Notes: a model not told the origin generated them from the sequence alone. Shown: positions 30,657 to 40,390, counted from the first letter of the stretch. The stretch: 64,000 nucleotides of DNA from Chloroflexota bacterium (GCA_016234445.1 JACRBT010000004.1:496001-560000); one strand, 5' to 3'. Numbers and translations: made by a program.

Positions 30657-31367
30657 ATGACCCACGGCCCAGCCCGCACCCCGGCGATCTTCGACCGCGC
30701 CTTCCTCACGGACGTGGAGGACGTGACGGAGGTCGTCCTGGTCCGCCACGGCGAGCAGTACATCGCCGACCCGCGACACGGCCCCTTCGGGGAGACGATA
30801 GACCCGCCGCTGAGCGAACGTGGCCAGCGCCAGGCCCAGCTCGTCGGCGAACGCTTCTCCACGGTCCGGGTCGACGCCGTCTACGCGAGCCCGTTGCGGC
30901 GGGCGCTGGACACCGGCCTCGCCATCGCAAAGCACCACCGGCTGGCGCCCACCATCCTCCACGACCTTCGTGAAGTCGAGGTCTTCCGCGACATCCCCGC
31001 GGACCAGTCTGCCCTGGAGTTCCTGGGTGTGGGCCTTCTCACCGGCATCCGCGAACGCATGCTCCGGGAGAAGAAGTGGGACGTCTACCCGTATTCCGAA
31101 CCCAGCTACGACTTCCGCAAGCGGACGATCAACGCGATCGAGACGATCATCGCGGAGAACGAGGGCAAGCGGGTGATCGTGGCCTGCCACGGGGGCGTCA
31201 TCAACTCGTACCTCGCCTACGTGATCGGCTCACCGTTCGACATGTTCTTCCGCCCGGCGCACACCTCCGTGAATATCATCGCCTCCGGGCACGGGGTGCG
31301 GGCTTTGCACGCGTTGAACGACGTCCACCACCTGCAGACGGCCGAGGGCAGCTTCCTCAGCCACTGA
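30657..31367 (+). CDS. Histidine phosphatase family protein
   Basis: VVLVRHGEQY..., VYASPLRRALDTG, VIVACHGGVINSYL. Confidence 0.92.
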   Translation: MTHGPARTPAIFDRAFLTDVEDVTEVVLVRHGEQYIADPRHGPFGETIDPPLSERGQRQAQLVGERFSTVRVDAVYASPLRRALDTGLAIAKHHRLAPTILHDLREVEVFRDIPADQSALEFLGVGLLTGIRERMLREKKWDVYPYSEPSYDFRKRTINAIETIIAENEGKRVIVACHGGVINSYLAYVIGSPFDMFFRPAHTSVNIIASGHGVRALHALNDVHHLQTAEGSFLSH

Positions 31368-31380
31368 GCGGCTGCGGCGA

Positions 31381-32502
31381 TCAGTCGTCGGCGGCAGCGC
31401 CCAGGGAGAGGTTCTCGGCCAGCATCTCCAGCCCCAGCGGAAGTGGAGGGCGGAGGGCCGTCCCCGCGAACGAGTCGGCGAAGGCGCGCGCAATCGGGCT
31501 CTTGCGAGAATAGTGGCGGCCGCCCCCAAGCGCGAAGAGTTCGGCTGCCAGCTTCGTCGCTTCCGCGGTGACGTAGGTCTTGGTCCGGAGCACGCGGGCG
31601 GCGAGCTTCGGTCCCCCGGCGGGGCGCCACATCGCTGCCGTCTCCAGGAGGTAGGCGAGGAGGGCCTCGTAGCGCATGGTCGCGTCGTTGAAACGAACGC
31701 GAAGGGCGGGCGACTGCGGCGTGGGCGTCGCCAGGGCGCGGAGAATGGCGCCGGCACAGCCAAGTGGGATGGCGGCGAACAGGCAGTACCAGTACCCCAG
31801 CGGCTGGGCCACTTCGAGGAAGTTCGGGAAGCCCATGAGCCCTTCCGTCGGCGCTTCGGTGTAGCGGACGGTATTGCTCTCGGTGGACCGCATGCCAAAG
31901 CCGTCCCAGTCGTCCAGGACCTCGACGCCGGCCCCGTCCGGTTTCACGAAGAAGAACTCTACGATGCCGCATCCCGGGAGATCCTCGGGCTGGACCTTCG
32001 CGGTGGAGAGGAAGTGGTCGGCGTAGCGGCCGGCGGAGGCCAGGATCTTTTCGCCGCTGATGCGGAAGCCGCCGCCGGATTCGCGGGCCACGGCCGTCTT
32101 CGTCGCGGCGAGGGAGCCGCCGGCCCCGCGCTCGGAATTGCAGGCCGCGTACCATTCGCCCCGGGTGATCCGGGCGGCAACATCATCGACCTGCGCTCGC
32201 CAGGCGGCGGCGTGGGCTGCGGGGGCTTCGATGCCGCTCCCATAGATCCCGGCGAGCCCGGCAGGCATCGCCACCAGCAGCCCGGCCGAGCCAGAGCCGC
32301 CCGAGATCGCCTCGATGGCCCGGACGGCATCGGGGAGCGACCAGCCAAGGCCACCGAGGGCGGGTGGTAGCGGACCGCGGTGCACACCCGCTTGCTTCAT
32401 GTCGTCGATGTTCGCGGCGGGGTACGTCTCCGAATCGACTGACTCCCGCGCGGCCAGGGTAGCCGCCAGTTCACGGATCGCGGCGATGTCCAACCTGCTC
32501 AT
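31381..32502 (-). CDS. Acyl-CoA dehydrogenase-like flavoprotein
   Basis: Start MSRLDIAAIRELAATLAARES; ARITRGEWYAACNSERGAGGSLAAT; GFRISGEKILASAG; GMRSTESNTVRY. Confidence 0.85.
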   Translation of the reverse strand: MSRLDIAAIRELAATLAARESVDSETYPAANIDDMKQAGVHRGPLPPALGGLGWSLPDAVRAIEAISGGSGSAGLLVAMPAGLAGIYGSGIEAPAAHAAAWRAQVDDVAARITRGEWYAACNSERGAGGSLAATKTAVARESGGGFRISGEKILASAGRYADHFLSTAKVQPEDLPGCGIVEFFFVKPDGAGVEVLDDWDGFGMRSTESNTVRYTEAPTEGLMGFPNFLEVAQPLGYWYCLFAAIPLGCAGAILRALATPTPQSPALRVRFNDATMRYEALLAYLLETAAMWRPAGGPKLAARVLRTKTYVTAEATKLAAELFALGGGRHYSRKSPIARAFADSFAGTALRPPLPLGLEMLAENLSLGAAADD

Positions 32503-32612
32503 CCAGCGCCCTCCCAGGTCCGTATTCGAGCCGGGGGAGTATAGCAGCGCGGGCGGGTAGAATGGGGCCATTCTTCGCGCCCTCGCGGCGCTATCCGAAC
32601 AGGGGAGCACAC

Positions 32613-33380
32613 ATGGCCATCGCCGACTTCAGCCTCAAGGGAAAGGTCGCCATCGTCACCGGGGGCAGCCGCGGGATCGGGCGCTCCGTCGCCATTGCGC
32701 TCGCGGAAGCTGGCGCGGACGTCTGCGTGGCGGCCCGGAAGCCAGAGGCGCTGGAAGAAGCCGTGGCCGCCGTCCGGGCGACCGGCCGGAAGGGCATCGC
32801 CGTCCCCACGAACGTCCGCGAGATGCCGGCCCTCCAGAACCTCATCGACGAGACGAAGAAGCAGCTCGGGCGGGTGGACATCCTTGTGAACAACGCGGCT
32901 ACGAACCCCGTCTTCGGCCCCATCCAGAACACCGACGAGCGCGCCTGGGACGCGATCATGAACACGAACGTGAAGTCGCTCTTCTTCCTCAGCAAGTTCG
33001 CACGGGAGGCGATGCTCGAACACGGCCAGGGTGGCTCGATCATCAACGTCAGCTCCACCGGCGGGTTCCGGGCGTCTGACGTGATCGGCGGCTATTCGAT
33101 CTCGAAGGCGGCCGTGCTCATGGTCACGCAGGTGTGCGCGAAGGCGTGGGGCACCGACGGCATCCGGGTCAACGGCATCGCCCCGGGGCTGATCAAGACG
33201 GAGTTCTCGCGGGCGCTGTGGGAGAACGCGAACATCCTCGCCGGGGCCACCACCCAGAGCGCGCTGCGGCGGATCGGCCAGCCCGACGAGATGGCCGGCG
33301 CCGTCGTCTATTTCGCCAGCGCGGCATCGTCGTTCACGACCGGCCAGACGCTCATCCTCGACGGCGGCCAGCTGATCTAG
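32613..33380 (+). CDS. SDR family oxidoreductase
   Basis: VTGGSRGIGRS, NNAATNP, YSISKAAVLMVTQ. Confidence 0.95.
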   Translation: MAIADFSLKGKVAIVTGGSRGIGRSVAIALAEAGADVCVAARKPEALEEAVAAVRATGRKGIAVPTNVREMPALQNLIDETKKQLGRVDILVNNAATNPVFGPIQNTDERAWDAIMNTNVKSLFFLSKFAREAMLEHGQGGSIINVSSTGGFRASDVIGGYSISKAAVLMVTQVCAKAWGTDGIRVNGIAPGLIKTEFSRALWENANILAGATTQSALRRIGQPDEMAGAVVYFASAASSFTTGQTLILDGGQLI

Positions 33381-33392
33381 CGGGGGTGCTTC

Positions 33393-33872
33393 GTGCCCGA
33401 CATGCTCGTCAAGCTCTACGACTTCCCTTCGGCAGAGGCTGACTTTCGCCGGCTCCTCGCCGAGGGGGTCACCTGCCGGCGGGCGGAGAGCTACGAGCGG
33501 TCGCAGGTCCTCGCGTTCGTGAGTGACCGCTGGCCGAACTGGCGGGACGAGGCGCTGGCCTGCTTCTCCCGGGTGCCGCCGACGATCTTCATCGCCACGC
33601 GCGACGGGCGCGTCATCGGGTTCGCGGCCTTCGACGCCACCCGGCCGGACTATTTCGGGCCCACCGGCGTGGAAGAATCCGAGCGCCGTCGCGGGATCGG
33701 CGGAGTGCTGCTCTGGCAGTGCCTGGAGGCCCTGAAAGCCGCGGGCTACGCCTACGCAATCATCGGCGCCGCCGGGCCTACCGCCTTCTACGAACGCGCC
33801 GCAAACGCGACCGCCATCCCCGGCAGCGACCCGGGGATCTACCGGGACCGGCTCCGTGTTGGCCCGGCTTAG
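33393..33872 (+). CDS. GNAT-family N-acetyltransferase
   Basis: GFAAFDATRPDYFGPTGVEESERRRGIGGVLLW. Confidence 0.82.
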   Translation: MPDMLVKLYDFPSAEADFRRLLAEGVTCRRAESYERSQVLAFVSDRWPNWRDEALACFSRVPPTIFIATRDGRVIGFAAFDATRPDYFGPTGVEESERRRGIGGVLLWQCLEALKAAGYAYAIIGAAGPTAFYERAANATAIPGSDPGIYRDRLRVGPA

Positions 33873-34049
33873 CGCGATCCCGGTGGGAATGGCGAGGATG
33901 GCTGCGCGCCTGCTTCGCCGGTTGGCTCGGCTCGCGGTGGTCAGCCTCGCGGTGGGAGCGGTGTTGCTGGTCCTCGATATCGTCCTCCTCCGCGACACAA
34001 CCCGGCACGGCCCCCCGGAGTAGCGAAGATTCGGCCAATCGACCCAAAA

Positions 34050-34089
34050 GTGGGGGCCTAATGGCCCCACCCGTGGGGGCCAGATGGCC
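34050..34089. repeat. Two direct repeats GTGGGGGCC(TA/AG)ATGGCC at 23-bp period
   Basis: 34050-34066 and 34073-34089, 15/17 identical, in convergent intergenic DNA. Confidence 0.6.
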
Positions 34090-34108
34090 GTACGGTGTTG
34101 GGCAGAGC

Positions 34109-34224
34109 AGTGGAGCCGGCTCTGCGGTCCTCCCAGAGACGCAAGTCTCACCGCTTGCCGGTACTCAAATGCTCCCCGGGGGATCAACCCGTGGCAGGTG
34201 GGACCGGCTCCGTCCCCCTGTCAC
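34109..34224. other. Highly structured intergenic segment (candidate ncRNA or decayed mobile-element end)
   Basis: Hairpins GCAGAGC...GCTCTGC, GAGAC-GCAA-GTCTC (GNRA tetraloop), GTGGCAGGtGGGAC...GTCCCcCTGTCAC; no convincing ORF. Confidence 0.4.
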
Positions 34225-34261
34225 GGCCCTCGGCGGTAGGCTTTTCCCCAAGACCCTGGCA

Positions 34262-35521
34262 TTAGTGTTCGTGGCGGCGGCGGGCGTCTTCCGTCGCGAG
34301 GCGGGCGAGGCTCCCCGGGACGCCGCGCAGGCCCCTTTCCCGCAGCGCCTGGATCACCTGCTCGAAGTGGGCGGGGCCGTTGCATTCGAGCAGCAGTTCG
34401 AGTACCGCCACCCCGATCGGCATCCCCGGCGACTCGCGGTTGTGTTCGACTTCCACGATGTTTCCGCCCGCTGAGGCGATCGTGGTCGCGACCAAGCCCA
34501 GTTCCCCGGGCGAATCCGAGACTTCGACGGCCAACTGCTGGTAGCGGCCCGCGTCGACGAGGCCGCGCCGGACGATGCTCCCGACAAGGTTGATGTCGAT
34601 GTTGCCGCCGGAAAGGACCACGACGGCGGTGCCCCGGGGGCGGTAGGCGCCCGCCTGCAGTGCCGCCATCCCCAGGGCGCCGGCGCCTTCCACGATCATC
34701 TTCGAACGCTCGATGAGGAGGACGATGGCGTGGGCAATCGCTTCCTCGCCCACGGAAACCATCTCGTCGACGTGCTGTTCGATGAGGGCGAAGGTGCGGG
34801 ACGAGGGACCGGCCACGGCGACGCCATCGGCGATGGTGCGCTCCGGGTGGACGGTGAGCGGGCGATGGGCTTCGAACGAACGGCAGATGCCATCCATGGC
34901 TTCGGCCTGGACGCCGACGACGCGCACGTCCGGCCGCCTCGCCTTGACCGCGACGGCGATCCCGGCAAGGAGCCCGCCGCCGCCCGCCGGGACGATGACC
35001 TCACTGACTTCCGGGCACTGCTCGAGGAGTTCGAGGCCAATGGTCCCCTGCCCGGCGATGACCGCGTCGTCGTCGAAGGGGGGGACATAGAGCCGGCCTT
35101 CGCGGGTGGCGATTGCCATCGCCTCCTGGCGGGCCTCTTCGAGCGAGGCGCCGTGGAGGACGACGCGGGCGCCGTAGCCACGGGCGGCAGTGATCTTGGC
35201 CAGCGGCGCCGCGGCGGGCATCACGACGGTGACATCGAGGCCGCGGCGGCTCCCGGCCAGTGCGACGCCCTGGGCATGGTTCCCCGCGCTCGCGGCCACC
35301 AGGCCCGTCTCGCCAGGCCCGAGGCGGCGGACGAAGTTCGTGGCGCCGCGGATCTTGAACGAACCCGTGAGCTGCATCTGTTCGCACTTGAAGAAGACGG
35401 GGAACCCAGCCAGGTCGCCGGCCGTCAGGGAGGGCCAGAGGGGCGTGACGCGCACGCTCCCTGCCATCGCCCGGCGGGCTTCCTCGATCGCCTCGACGGT
35501 GACTCCAGGGGAATCCGTCAT
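34262..35521 (-). CDS. ilvA: Threonine ammonia-lyase
   Basis: CEQMQLTGSFKIRGATNF (PLP Lys), SAGNHAQGVA, VPAGGGGLLAG, C-terminal ACT domain; start at 35521. Confidence 0.92.
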   Translation of the reverse strand: MTDSPGVTVEAIEEARRAMAGSVRVTPLWPSLTAGDLAGFPVFFKCEQMQLTGSFKIRGATNFVRRLGPGETGLVAASAGNHAQGVALAGSRRGLDVTVVMPAAAPLAKITAARGYGARVVLHGASLEEARQEAMAIATREGRLYVPPFDDDAVIAGQGTIGLELLEQCPEVSEVIVPAGGGGLLAGIAVAVKARRPDVRVVGVQAEAMDGICRSFEAHRPLTVHPERTIADGVAVAGPSSRTFALIEQHVDEMVSVGEEAIAHAIVLLIERSKMIVEGAGALGMAALQAGAYRPRGTAVVVLSGGNIDINLVGSIVRRGLVDAGRYQQLAVEVSDSPGELGLVATTIASAGGNIVEVEHNRESPGMPIGVAVLELLLECNGPAHFEQVIQALRERGLRGVPGSLARLATEDARRRHEH

Positions 35522-35925
35522 CGGTAGCGCCAAACTTTCCGCCGGTCCCAGCAATGCCGGCAAATGCTTACGGGGCGAACGACGGACGAGCGTCCCTCGC
35601 GAAAGGTGTACATCCGGTCCGAGAGGTGGGGCTGGCAGAAGTGCCCGTGGCAGAGGGAGCAGACGGAGCCCGGGTGGGGGCCGCAACCTTCGACGCCGCA
35701 GAGGCCAGCCCGGTTCCGCTCGTCCACCCTCCTGCGGTAGGCGAGGTGGTGGCGGAGGTCGCGGATTTTCTCCACGCAGCGAGGGCGGGAGCACACGGCC
35801 TCGTGATCTTCGATGAGGCCGGTATGGAGCTCACAGAAGTTCCGCCCGCAGTACTGGCAGGCGTGGAGCGAGGCATTCCCGCAACGGGAAAACCTGCCCC
35901 CGAGCTGGCAGATCGCCACGGCCAT
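35518..35925 (-). CDS. Zinc-finger protein with two CxxCxxxFCxxH modules (AN1-like)
   Basis: CQYCGRNFCELH and CSLCHGHFCQPH plus C-terminal CRHC; ORF extends to 35964. Confidence 0.7.
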   Translation of the reverse strand: MAVAICQLGGRFSRCGNASLHACQYCGRNFCELHTGLIEDHEAVCSRPRCVEKIRDLRHHLAYRRRVDERNRAGLCGVEGCGPHPGSVCSLCHGHFCQPHLSDRMYTFREGRSSVVRPVSICRHCWDRRKVWRYR

Positions 35926-35979
35926 CGCGCGCCCCTTGCCACTGGCTGCGAGGAATCGTTGCAAGCCGCGACTGAGGGG

Positions 35980-36957
35980 TCAATTCCCGGGGGAGGCAGC
36001 AAACCAGAGGCAGCTCCCGGGGCCAGCCCCCGCTTCCAGGGCCGCCACCGGCTTCCAGGAGGGCAACTGGAAGATGTCGACGCGTCCCTCGGCGTTCGAA
36101 GCGACCGCCGCATAGTCGCCTGCAGGGCTGACGCAGATGCCGTCGGGCCGGGCGGCAACGGGGATCGTCCTTCTCACGCGGAGGGATGCGGGGTCCACGA
36201 TCGCCACGTTCCCGGCGTCGGAGAGGGCCACCGCAACCTCGCCGGTCGGCAGGGTGACCGCCCGTACCGGGATGCCGTCGAGGGCCACGTCGCCGACGAG
36301 GGCGAGCCCATCGCGGCGGAAGACGCTGAGCGACCGGCCCCAGGCGTTCGCTGTGACCACGTAGGCGCCGGCGATGGCAACGCTTTCGGGCTGGGCGCCG
36401 GTGGCGGCCGTGGCGCCCGTCGTCATCTCCCGAAGGACCCCGTCGCCGGAGTCGGTCACGTAGACGGCGCCGGCGGCGGTGGCGAGGGCGTGGGGTGTGG
36501 TCCCCGTGCCTGAGCGCGCCCTTTCGGTGAAGGATGAGGCGTCCACAGTCACGAGCGCGTTCGCCTTGTCGAGCGTGACCAGGAGCTCCCCGCCGCGTTG
36601 GGCCAGGCCGTGGGGCTCGCCAGCCAGGTGGAGGACGCGGAGGATGCCGGGAGCGTGGGGGTCGACTTCGACGAGCGCATCGCCCCGGCCGAGCGTGATG
36701 ACCAGCCGCCCCCGGGACTCGACGATTTCATGCGGCGGGCCAGGGAGCGCGAGGACGAGCGGGGCGCCACCGGCGCCGAAGTCGTAGATCGTGAGCCGGT
36801 CGCCCCGGAGGCCGGCGACAACAAGCATCCCGCTCGGTGGCGACGAGGGAGCCACCGATGACGAGAAGTCGGCCCGCATGAACGCAAGAACTGCCACGGC
36901 CATGAGCGGCAGCGTGGCGATTGTCGCGAATTTGCCGGAGCGGGCGGTGCGAACCAT
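35980..36957 (-). CDS. YncE/NHL-like beta-propeller protein with N-terminal signal/anchor
   Basis: Repeated blade pattern (LVVAGLRGDRLTIYDF; LVITLGRGDALVEVDP; VYVTDSGDGVLREM; VAVALSDAGNVAIVDP). Confidence 0.78.
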   Translation of the reverse strand: MVRTARSGKFATIATLPLMAVAVLAFMRADFSSSVAPSSPPSGMLVVAGLRGDRLTIYDFGAGGAPLVLALPGPPHEIVESRGRLVITLGRGDALVEVDPHAPGILRVLHLAGEPHGLAQRGGELLVTLDKANALVTVDASSFTERARSGTGTTPHALATAAGAVYVTDSGDGVLREMTTGATAATGAQPESVAIAGAYVVTANAWGRSLSVFRRDGLALVGDVALDGIPVRAVTLPTGEVAVALSDAGNVAIVDPASLRVRRTIPVAARPDGICVSPAGDYAAVASNAEGRVDIFQLPSWKPVAALEAGAGPGSCLWFAASPGN

Positions 36958-37005
36958 GGTGGGGCACCGGGGGCGGGCGTGGGCCGCGCCCCCGGCAACG
37001 ACTCC

Positions 37006-37914
37006 TTAGCGGACGATGTTGACCAGGTCCTGGAGCAACTGGTCGGCGGAACTGATGACGCGCGTGTTCGCCTGGAAACCGCGCTGGGCAATGATGATGT
37101 TCGCGAACTCGGAGGCGAGGTCGACGTTCGAGCCTTCGAGCGTGCCGGAAATGATGCTGCCACGGCCAGGGGTGTCGGCGGCGGCGAGGAAGGCGGTGCC
37201 GGAGTTCAGGCTGCTCCGGAAGTTGTTCTGCCCCGCCCGAAGAAGGCCAGCCGGGTTGACGACGTTGGCGATGGCTATCTGGGCGAGCACCTGGTTGGAA
37301 CCGTCGGAGTAGACGCCGGTCACGGCGCCGTCTGAACCGATCGAGAAGGCTACCAGCGTCGGGACGCCGGGGGTGGGAGCAGACGCCGGCGAACCGTCCT
37401 TACCATCCCCACGCACGATTACGAGGTTGCTCGTTGGCTGGGGACCGGAAGGCGGAGGGATGACGGGAGCCGTATAGACACCGCCGGGGAAGGTGGCGGG
37501 CCAGCCCTGGACCTTCATGCCGGTGTTCATGTTCACGAGCGTCCCGGTGGCGTCCACGTCAAAGGCGCCGTCCCGGGTGAAGTAGTCGAAATTGCCGTCG
37601 TTCACGACGAAGAAGCCGTCGCCCTGGATCGAGAGGTCAGTCCCCTTTCCCGTGGAGAGGAGGTTGCCCTGGGCCATGTTCAGGTTGATCCCGCCGACGC
37701 TGGTGCCGAGGCCGATCTGGCCCGGGTTGGTGCCGCCGCGGCCGCCGACGGTGGGGGTCGTCGCCTCGCGCAGGGTCTGGCCGAGGACGTCCGCAAAGAT
37801 GACACGGGCGGTCTTGTAGGAGGTCGTGTTGACGTTGGCGATGTTGTTCCCGATGACGTCCATGTAGGTCATGTGGGAACGCATACCGGAGATGGCTGAG
37901 AAGAGAGCTCGCAT
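37006..37914 (-). CDS. flgE: Flagellar hook / hook-basal body protein (FlgE/FlgG type, short)
   Basis: MRALFSAISGMRSHMTYMDVIGNNIANVNTTSYK...; C-term NVDLASEFANIIIAQRGFQANTRVI. Confidence 0.88.
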   Translation of the reverse strand: MRALFSAISGMRSHMTYMDVIGNNIANVNTTSYKTARVIFADVLGQTLREATTPTVGGRGGTNPGQIGLGTSVGGINLNMAQGNLLSTGKGTDLSIQGDGFFVVNDGNFDYFTRDGAFDVDATGTLVNMNTGMKVQGWPATFPGGVYTAPVIPPPSGPQPTSNLVIVRGDGKDGSPASAPTPGVPTLVAFSIGSDGAVTGVYSDGSNQVLAQIAIANVVNPAGLLRAGQNNFRSSLNSGTAFLAAADTPGRGSIISGTLEGSNVDLASEFANIIIAQRGFQANTRVISSADQLLQDLVNIVR

Positions 37915-38025
37915 GGCTGTGGTTCGATCCTTTCCTGTGCGGCGCTGCCGCCGGGTGTGCTGGATCGGGCTTTCCGGCGATGCGGACCAGCCCGTCGGGG
38001 ATGCCAACGCCTGGCGCCAGCGGCC

Positions 38026-38403
38026 TCAGGCGATAACTACGGAGTCAATGTTCGTAAAGACGCGCTCCCTGCCTCCTTCCCGGGCCATGGCGGTGACAAC
38101 CGTCCGGGCCCGCACGTCAACGACAACCGCAAGGTCGTCGAGCATGACAACGCTGTTCTTCGCGCCCTTTTCGGCGGCCCGGTCGACAGCGGAATTGAGC
38201 CGCTGCATCCGCGCCGGGTCGAGGTCGAGGTCGCGGCGGTCAACACGCTTCTGGGCGTGCCGGCTGAGCTGAAGGTCGTCGCTGGCGACGCGGAGGGCCT
38301 CGCCGAAGGGGCGAGCGCCGGGCACACCGGGGAGATTTCGAGCCGCGGCCGGGATACCCGGAGCCGCAAATCCGCGGAGGCCGCCTGCATCTTCGATCCG
38401 CAC
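38026..38403 (-). CDS. Flagellar operon protein of TIGR02530 type
   Basis: LQLSRHAQKRVDRRDLDL ... AAEKGAKNSVVMLDDLAVVVDVRARTVVTAM ... FTNIDSVVI. Confidence 0.82.
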   Translation of the reverse strand: MRIEDAGGLRGFAAPGIPAAARNLPGVPGARPFGEALRVASDDLQLSRHAQKRVDRRDLDLDPARMQRLNSAVDRAAEKGAKNSVVMLDDLAVVVDVRARTVVTAMAREGGRERVFTNIDSVVIA

Positions 38404-38405
38404 GG

Positions 38406-38951
38406 CTAGCGCACCTCCGCGACGGTGAAGAGGTCAACGACTTTCGTGCCGACGAGCAGCATCGGGATGCCGTCAGGCCCGATGACGACGCGGTCCACGC
38501 GTCCGGTGACTTCCTTGCCGGTGTTCGCGGCGTCCACAACTGCGTCCTTGACCCGCTGGTCGTTGTTCACCTGGATCTGCTGGGAGGCGGGCAGGCGATT
38601 GAACGGCCCGCTGAACTGCTCGCGCGAAACGAGGTCACGGGTGATGGCGATGGCATCGCCCTGGGCGCCGGTTACCGTCTTTCCAAGCATGGACGAGGCG
38701 GTGGTCAGCTCGTTCACGCCCTGGAGGACCTTGAGGCCGGCGGCCACCGTCTTCATCTGGTTGAGCGCTTCGAACTGGGCCATTTGGGCCATGAAGTCGG
38801 TGTCCTTCTGTGGCTCCAGGGGGTTCTGGTTTCGGAGCTGGGCGATGATGAGCTGCATGAAGTCGAGCGAACCAAGCTCGTTCTTGCCGGACGTTGCCGG
38901 CGCGATGAACGAGCCCTGGCCTGCGCCGATCCCATTCGTGCTGATAGCCAT
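38406..38951 (-). CDS. flgD: Flagellar hook assembly protein FlgD
   Basis: FMQLIIAQLRNQNPLEPQKDTDFMAQMAQFEALNQM. Confidence 0.93.
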   Translation of the reverse strand: MAISTNGIGAGQGSFIAPATSGKNELGSLDFMQLIIAQLRNQNPLEPQKDTDFMAQMAQFEALNQMKTVAAGLKVLQGVNELTTASSMLGKTVTGAQGDAIAITRDLVSREQFSGPFNRLPASQQIQVNNDQRVKDAVVDAANTGKEVTGRVDRVVIGPDGIPMLLVGTKVVDLFTVAEVR

Positions 38952-38962
38952 TCCTTCGCTCC

Positions 38963-40390
38963 TTAGACCCGGTAGACGTGGGCGCCGTCGGGGTTGTAGG
39001 CGGCCCGCAGGCGGTTGTGACGGCCGACTTCGGCCGCCGGTTCGATGCCGAGCACTGAAGCGAACCCCCCGGGGGAAGGCTCGTTCCGGGGGCTCCCTTG
39101 TTGTTCGCCCTGCTGCTGCGATTGCGAGTGGCCGCCGCCAAGTCCGACCGAGACGTCCGAGAGATGTAGTCCGCGGCCGCCGAGGAGCTGCGAGAGGTCC
39201 TGGGTGTGGTCCCGGAGGATCTGCATCGCCTCCCCGCGTTCGGCGTGGATGTCGATGGTGACGCGGTCGCCGTGGGCCTGGACGTGGATGGTGACGGAGC
39301 CGAGGTCGGCTGGTTCGAGATGGAGCCGGGCTTCGCCGCCACCTTGCTCGATCCGTTCGAGGACGGCCCGGCCCACCTGCTGGACCGCCGGGGGCACGTC
39401 CGGGAGCTGCGGCGGCGCCGGCGCGGCAGGCGCTGGCGTGGACACCGCCTCGCGGTTGGCGGGGGCTGGGGCGGGCTGGGCCTGCACGGGCTGGGGTGCG
39501 GCAGCCTCGGCGGTGCCCTGGCTCTTGCGGCCCGGCGCCAGCGTACTGGGCACCACCAGGGGTGCTGGTTCATCTGCTTCGATTGCGTTCCCGGCGGAGC
39601 GGACCACGCTGGCTGCGATGTGCGGGACGAGTTGTGGCGGCGGGCCGGCCTCCGTCGGGGGCGAAGCCGTGAGGTCCCCGGGCGACATGCCTGTGTCAGG
39701 GGACAGGTCACCTCTGGGCGCTTCCGCGGCGGGAGTGACCTCCGGGTCGATGGGAACGCCGCCACCCAGCGGCTGGTTTTCGGCGGGGAGCCGGGTGGTT
39801 GCCACGGGCGCGGCTCCCGGCTCCCCGCCTTGTTCATCCGGTACGGCGGTGGCGGCCGCCTGGACAGGCGGGCCCGCGACGACGGGGCCGTCAACCGGCA
39901 CGTCCTGTGAAGGAGCGGCCGCCGGCGGGGGCAGGCTGTTTGCCGGCGCTTCCTCCGTCGTCCCGGCGGGCATGGTTGGGGGTTGCGAGTCCATGGTTGG
40001 GCCGGCCGTGAGCGTCTCCGGCGCTGGCCGAGGGGCGATAACGGCCGACTGTGCCACCGCCGGGGCGGCTGCCTTCTCGGGGAGCGTGACCAGGATGGGG
40101 GCGGCCCCGAGCCCGAGCAGGAAGGCGACCGAAGCGCCCCCGTTGGGAGCATCGGTGTCCGGCTTGCCTTCGGGTCCCGTGCCCTGGCCGGGTTTGTCGG
40201 CCGCCTTGTTTTCGTCCCCCGGGACGCCGTGGGCGCGGGTGCCATGGTCCCCCGCCTGCTGGAACAGGGCCGCAAGGAGGGCGACGAATTCGCTGGCCTG
40301 GGGCAGCGTTACCGGGGCGGAGGGCGGCGTGCCGGCCACCCCGGCAACCACCGCCGGTTCCACCCCGGGCAATACCACGGTCAAGCCCAT
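38963..40390 (-). CDS. fliK: Flagellar hook-length control protein FliK
   Basis: Pro/Ala-rich N-part; C-term ARLHLEPADLGSVTIHVQAHGDRVTIDIHAERGEAMQILRDHTQDLSQLLGGRGLHLSDVSV; start at 40390. Confidence 0.88.
   Translation of the reverse strand: MGLTVVLPGVEPAVVAGVAGTPPSAPVTLPQASEFVALLAALFQQAGDHGTRAHGVPGDENKAADKPGQGTGPEGKPDTDAPNGGASVAFLLGLGAAPILVTLPEKAAAPAVAQSAVIAPRPAPETLTAGPTMDSQPPTMPAGTTEEAPANSLPPPAAAPSQDVPVDGPVVAGPPVQAAATAVPDEQGGEPGAAPVATTRLPAENQPLGGGVPIDPEVTPAAEAPRGDLSPDTGMSPGDLTASPPTEAGPPPQLVPHIAASVVRSAGNAIEADEPAPLVVPSTLAPGRKSQGTAEAAAPQPVQAQPAPAPANREAVSTPAPAAPAPPQLPDVPPAVQQVGRAVLERIEQGGGEARLHLEPADLGSVTIHVQAHGDRVTIDIHAERGEAMQILRDHTQDLSQLLGGRGLHLSDVSVGLGGGHSQSQQQGEQQGSPRNEPSPGGFASVLGIEPAAEVGRHNRLRAAYNPDGAHVYRV

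Noticed and set aside
34095-34200. tRNA-Sec (selC) in the structured gap, prompted by selB and ACTCAAA
   Set aside because: The bases flanking the would-be anticodon loop do not pair, and no acceptor/T-arm could be drawn.
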